Assembly: GCA_009838175.1 (NCBI GenBank)
Contig: VXSB01000060.1
Span: forward strand, 100,022-164,021
Source: Chloroflexota bacterium
GTDB lineage: Bacteria; Chloroflexota; Dehalococcoidia; Lucifugimonadales; Lucifugimonadaceae
Direction of reading: 5' to 3'
Length of the DNA: 64,000 nucleotides
Part shown: piece after piece, positions 59,980 through 64,000 of the stretch
Numbering within the stretch: the first letter of the stretch is position 1
Layout of the letters: every line of letters begins with the position of its first letter
The notes under the pieces: generated by a model
What the model was told of the DNA's origin: nothing
Database searches by the model: none
What the model saw: the letters and a program-made list of their open reading frames with translations, nothing else
Program-made: the position numbers and the translations under genes

Positions 59980-62670
59980 ATGAGCGAAGGAATGAAAGAT
60001 GAATTGCCGTTTTCGGATGCCCGAATCTGGATGTTGCGGCCATGGCGAATCGAAGAGTTTATTCAAGAGGGTAGGTGTGGTGTGGATTTTGGTTTGGATG
60101 ACGTTGACTTGACAACTGTCCAAACCCGAGATGCGCTCAAAGCAATATATGCCAGTCATCGATCGGAATATGGCAATTCGACCGTACGGGATTATCTTTC
60201 TCAAGTAAACAGATTCCTTTTCAGTATGCAAATAGATGATTATGTGTTGCTACCGAACTCCGATTACCAAAAACTTCGTTTGGGGCAGGTGAAAACAGAC
60301 CCATATTACGATGCTAAACTAAATCCAAAGAATAATCGAACTATACATTGGTTTCATGATGAAATTGAACGAAATGAATTAACATCGACTGTTAATAACA
60401 ACAAAAGAATCATGGAGATATCCCACGATCTGCGCGACGAGTTCATTGAATTGTTGCAAAGTCGTGATGAAGGATCAAATCGTTCTCCAAATTTGTGGAT
60501 CGTGCGCGGTGGGGCGGATGCTCATGCCGTATCTGCGTTCTTTGAACAGGGGTATGCAGGGATTGGTTTTGGTTTGCAGGACGATGATTTGTCATTGCTT
60601 AATAGTGCTGATGAAATCAGGACTCTGTACCTTGAAAGAAATCCTGGCGGCTCATCATCTAATCAGGTCATCCAATTTTGCTTGGGGATGAAGCCGGGCG
60701 ATTACGTCGTAATGCCTGGGCCCGGTTCGAGGATCAATCATTACGGTCGGTTCACATCGGATGTGTTCAACGATGGATTAGATCCGTATAAGAATAAGAG
60801 AAATGTGGAGTGGTCGAACAGAACTATTACTCGCGAGGAGCTTGATCTTTCAGGTTACAGGACCACGGTGACACATCTGAAAGGAGAGGTCCGGGATCGA
60901 TTTTTGGGTGTTATTGCCAACAGAGATGGAGGAAGCGCGACCCAGTTCAAGATGCCGGAGGATAGCTGGGTACCGTTTCATCTGGAAGTTGGGCGTAAGT
61001 TGATTGAGGGTGAGTGGTGGTTGCCGGAGAGGCGGCAAGAATTCGAGGACATGATTGATGCGATCAGATGGGCTGATTCTGAGGACGTTGGCGAAGACTA
61101 TGAATATGAGCGTTGGGCTGGAGATCCGTTCTCGTTTTATCTGTCGTTCAACATGAGGACGACAGGCGGGATGCGTGTGCCAGCGTATCGGAAGATTAAG
61201 GAGTTGATGCAGGTCAAAGCAGAAGTTCCAGAGGATGGCCATGAGGCGTACGGATTGGGAGTTGGTTGGGGATGGGATCCACCGTTAACTGATGAGGAAA
61301 TATCTTTCCTTTGGGATTTCTTCAGGTTAGCGACTGAATTCGAACCGACGATCAACTCGACAGATTATGAAGATCAGTTCATCAACTTTTATGACCGCGC
61401 TGCTTCCGCGTCTTTTCTGTCCGGCATGCGTGCCCGGACTCTCTCATACTTGCTGTATTGGATTGATCCGACAAAGTACGTGCTAACTAGGAGATTACGC
61501 AGTCAGGAGTTGGGCCTGTTAGACGATTTGAGAGAGTTGAACTTGACTGTTTCACAAGAGCTTACTCGGGGCGCTGAATACATGAAAGCGGTGGGAGCAC
61601 TGCTGGGAATAGGAAGAGCTAACGAATTTACGATACTTGATGTTAATCGGAAGTCGACAACGCGGGAGATGCTTGGGTTGCCGATATTCGAGAGAAATGG
61701 GGCACGGGTTACTGGGGATGATTTAGTAGACAAGTTGCTCCATGGCGTCTTTTTCGACCGCGCCGAGTTCGTCCGCATCCGCGACCTTTGGCGGTCCAAG
61801 ATGAACTTGGTTCTTCAAGGAGCGCCAGGGGTCGGAAAGACGTTCATGACTCGGAAACTCGCGTACGCGTTGCTGGATGACGATACGACGGTTGCAGATG
61901 GCAGGATCGTGAATGTGCAGTTTCATCAGTCTTATTCGTACGAGGATTTCGTGATCGGTTACCGACCCAGCGTGAATGACCAGCAAGCCTTGATATTCGT
62001 GCCGCAGCCGGGTTCTTTCCTGGAACTATGCGAGAAGGCTAGGCGTGATGCAGATCGCGACTACGTGATCATCATTGACGAGGTCAATAGGGGCAACCTG
62101 AGCCGCGTGTTTGGAGAGCTACTGTCGATGATCGAAGCCGATAAACGAGGGACGCGGGATGGGGTGCGACTACCAGTGGGGATGGATATTCCGGAGTTGC
62201 GTCAGACGTGCGTCAACTTCTCGGTTCCTAAGAATGTTTACATCTTGGGGACGATGAATTTGGCGGATCGGTCGTTGGCGGGAATGGACTATGCTATGCG
62301 GCGTCGGTTTGCGTTTGTGACGTTGGAGCCGCAGTTTAGAGAGCCAGAGTCTGCGGAGTCGGTGTTTGCGGATTGGTTGAGTGGAAGAGATGTACCGGAA
62401 GATATGATCACTCGGATCAACGATCGGATGTCAGCATTGAATCGATTGATCAGTACGGACGACAGGTCTTTGGGGCCGAATTTCGCAGTCGGGCACTCCT
62501 ACTTCTGCGATGTATCAGATGCCGCTGCAGAATGGAATAACGACGATTGGGATCGCTGGTACAACGAAATTGTTGACACCGAGATACGACCTCTGTTGGA
62601 GGAGTACTGGTTCGATGATCCAACGAAGGCCAGTAAGGAAGTCAAGAAATTACGTGGTGAAGACGTGTGA
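59980..62670 (+). CDS. mcrB: McrB-like AAA+ restriction NTPase with two tandem N-terminal EVE-like domains
   Basis: GAPGVGKTFMTRKLAYALLDD (Walker A), VQFHQSYSYEDFVIGYRP, IIIDEVNRGNLSRVFGELLSMIE, ILGTMNLADRSLAGMDYAMRRRF. Confidence 0.92.
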   Translation: MSEGMKDELPFSDARIWMLRPWRIEEFIQEGRCGVDFGLDDVDLTTVQTRDALKAIYASHRSEYGNSTVRDYLSQVNRFLFSMQIDDYVLLPNSDYQKLRLGQVKTDPYYDAKLNPKNNRTIHWFHDEIERNELTSTVNNNKRIMEISHDLRDEFIELLQSRDEGSNRSPNLWIVRGGADAHAVSAFFEQGYAGIGFGLQDDDLSLLNSADEIRTLYLERNPGGSSSNQVIQFCLGMKPGDYVVMPGPGSRINHYGRFTSDVFNDGLDPYKNKRNVEWSNRTITREELDLSGYRTTVTHLKGEVRDRFLGVIANRDGGSATQFKMPEDSWVPFHLEVGRKLIEGEWWLPERRQEFEDMIDAIRWADSEDVGEDYEYERWAGDPFSFYLSFNMRTTGGMRVPAYRKIKELMQVKAEVPEDGHEAYGLGVGWGWDPPLTDEEISFLWDFFRLATEFEPTINSTDYEDQFINFYDRAASASFLSGMRARTLSYLLYWIDPTKYVLTRRLRSQELGLLDDLRELNLTVSQELTRGAEYMKAVGALLGIGRANEFTILDVNRKSTTREMLGLPIFERNGARVTGDDLVDKLLHGVFFDRAEFVRIRDLWRSKMNLVLQGAPGVGKTFMTRKLAYALLDDDTTVADGRIVNVQFHQSYSYEDFVIGYRPSVNDQQALIFVPQPGSFLELCEKARRDADRDYVIIIDEVNRGNLSRVFGELLSMIEADKRGTRDGVRLPVGMDIPELRQTCVNFSVPKNVYILGTMNLADRSLAGMDYAMRRRFAFVTLEPQFREPESAESVFADWLSGRDVPEDMITRINDRMSALNRLISTDDRSLGPNFAVGHSYFCDVSDAAAEWNNDDWDRWYNEIVDTEIRPLLEEYWFDDPTKASKEVKKLRGEDV

Positions 62671-63833
62671 CGATGGTATCTGCCGAACTTGCTAGTGGCG
62701 CTCTCGAAAATACCGGGCGCGAAAGTGAAGATGTGCAGGAGATCCGCCGAGACAAAATCCCGGTTCGGAATTGGTGGCATATGTTGCTGTATGCGTGGGA
62801 TTTAGTGGATTTCAGCGATCGGTTCAAAACGGAGACTGAGGATGCACCGGATCTTAGAGCATTGCTGACGTCGATTTTGGTGTTTCTGGTGAAGCATCAG
62901 ATACGGCGTGGGTTGCGTGGTGATTATGTCGAGAGGTCGGATGAGTTGCGCGGGGTGCGCGGACGGATAGATTTTGGTCGGACTTTGCGGGGGATGTCGA
63001 TGTATCGGAGTCGGTTGCATTGCGAGTATGAGGAGTTCACGCTCAATGTGCCTCGGAACCAGATCATTCGGTCGACTTTGAACGACTCGTTGAATCGGGG
63101 TTTCACGGAGATCGAAGAGGATCGGCCGAAGTATGGGAGGCTGGTTTCAGATGTTGAGGCGTTGCTGCGGATGTTGTACGAGATTGACCGGGTGCGGGTC
63201 ACGAGTCGGTTGATCGCGTCGGAGTTGCGGTTGTTGGGTCGGAATGAGCGGGAATACAAGTTGATGTTGAAGATCTGCGAGATGTTGCAGGACCCGTCGA
63301 TGCCGCAGTCGGATTCAGTTTCGGATTTGGAGATTGTGGACTGGTTGCGAAAGCAGGAGCATGAGATATTTGAGCGGTTCGTGGCGAATTTTTACAAATT
63401 ACGGTTGTTTGGTTGGGATGTATCTGCTCAACATAGGTTGAGATGGAACTCGGATGTGGACGCTGGGGAAGATCAGGTACGGTTGCCGACGATGCAGCCT
63501 GATATCGTGCTGACGCACCGGGATACGGGGAAGATCGTAGTCATTGATACAAAGTGGTACAGGCGGGTGGCATTGGAGCATTACGGGAATCTGACGGTAC
63601 ATTCGTCGAATCTTTACCAGATGTATGCGTACCTGGCGTCGCAGGACTATCGAGGCGAATCGCATCAGGTGGCAACAGGGATTTTGCTGTATGGACAGAC
63701 GAGAGAAGGTGAGAGGAGGTTGCGGACTCGGATCGATGAGCATCCGTTTTGGGTTGAGACGTTGGATTTGATGAAGGGTTGGGAGGAGATTGAAGGGAGT
63801 TTGTTGGAGTTGATTGAGGGGGCGGTGGGCTGA
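62667..63833 (+). CDS. mcrC: McrC-like PD-(D/E)XK nuclease subunit
   Basis: NWWHMLLYAWDLVDF, DELRGVRGRIDFGRTLR, PDIVLTHRDTGKIVVIDTKWYR; 4-bp overlap with mcrB. Confidence 0.9.
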   Translation: MTMVSAELASGALENTGRESEDVQEIRRDKIPVRNWWHMLLYAWDLVDFSDRFKTETEDAPDLRALLTSILVFLVKHQIRRGLRGDYVERSDELRGVRGRIDFGRTLRGMSMYRSRLHCEYEEFTLNVPRNQIIRSTLNDSLNRGFTEIEEDRPKYGRLVSDVEALLRMLYEIDRVRVTSRLIASELRLLGRNEREYKLMLKICEMLQDPSMPQSDSVSDLEIVDWLRKQEHEIFERFVANFYKLRLFGWDVSAQHRLRWNSDVDAGEDQVRLPTMQPDIVLTHRDTGKIVVIDTKWYRRVALEHYGNLTVHSSNLYQMYAYLASQDYRGESHQVATGILLYGQTREGERRLRTRIDEHPFWVETLDLMKGWEEIEGSLLELIEGAVG

Positions 63834-63871
63834 TGGTTAATCGAATAGGGTGTGAACCGCCCATCCGCTCC

Positions 63872-63930
63872 GGGCATACCCCGCTCGCATCGCTCCGCTC
63901 GCTCGCGCCCCTTTCGCAGAGCGAAAGGGG
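63872..63930. repeat. Palindromic repeat family A-like copy 5
   Basis: gggcataccccgctcgcatcgctccgctcgctcgcgcccctttcgcagagcgaaagggg. Confidence 0.6.
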
Positions 63931-63982
63931 GGGGCCGGCCTCTGCACCCCGTGGGGCCGCACCCGGGGCCGGTGGCCCGGGC

Positions 63983-64000
63983 GGGGGGGGGGGGGGGGGG
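63983..64000. other. Poly-G run, probable sequencing/assembly artefact
   Basis: 18 consecutive G after an extreme-GC low-complexity stretch. Confidence 0.8.

Overview
The window looks like a Chloroflexota chromosome, probably SAR202-like. That placement is inferred from the 16S character, the six stalked peptide-binding lipoproteins, and the paired enolase-superfamily and luciferase-like genes. From left to right: (1) a minus-strand restriction-modification-like gene running off the left edge (PD-(D/E)XK plus N6-adenine methylase; missing from the ORF track), a palindromic-repeat mosaic and a DUF3800 gene; (2) phosphoglucomutase/phosphomannomutase and a methyl-cycle cluster (metK, ahcY, PfkB kinase); (3) 11-52 kb dominated by six oligopeptide-type ABC transporter modules, interleaved with a sulfatase, LLM monooxygenase, enolase-superfamily enzyme, Gfo/Idh oxidoreductase and a DUF1501/NHL/DUF1800 set; (4) a solitary 16S rRNA transcription unit with its own promoter, processing stem and terminator; (5) a Phd/VapC-type toxin-antitoxin pair, cytochrome c, a second enolase plus LLM pair, an orphan MNT nucleotidyltransferase and an McrBC-like system with two tandem EVE-like domains. 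The most interesting signals are: a palindromic repeat inserted in frame in the phosphohexomutase gene; a promoter/terminator-bounded candidate small RNA at 4.3-4.45 kb; the stand-alone 16S unit with substitutions at E. coli positions 344 and 526 (341F/515F primer sites); strong stem-loops just downstream of all six binding-protein genes; and the McrB-like gene with tandem EVE-like domains beside a likely remnant of a second copy. All calls come from reading the sequence and supplied translations; no database search was run.
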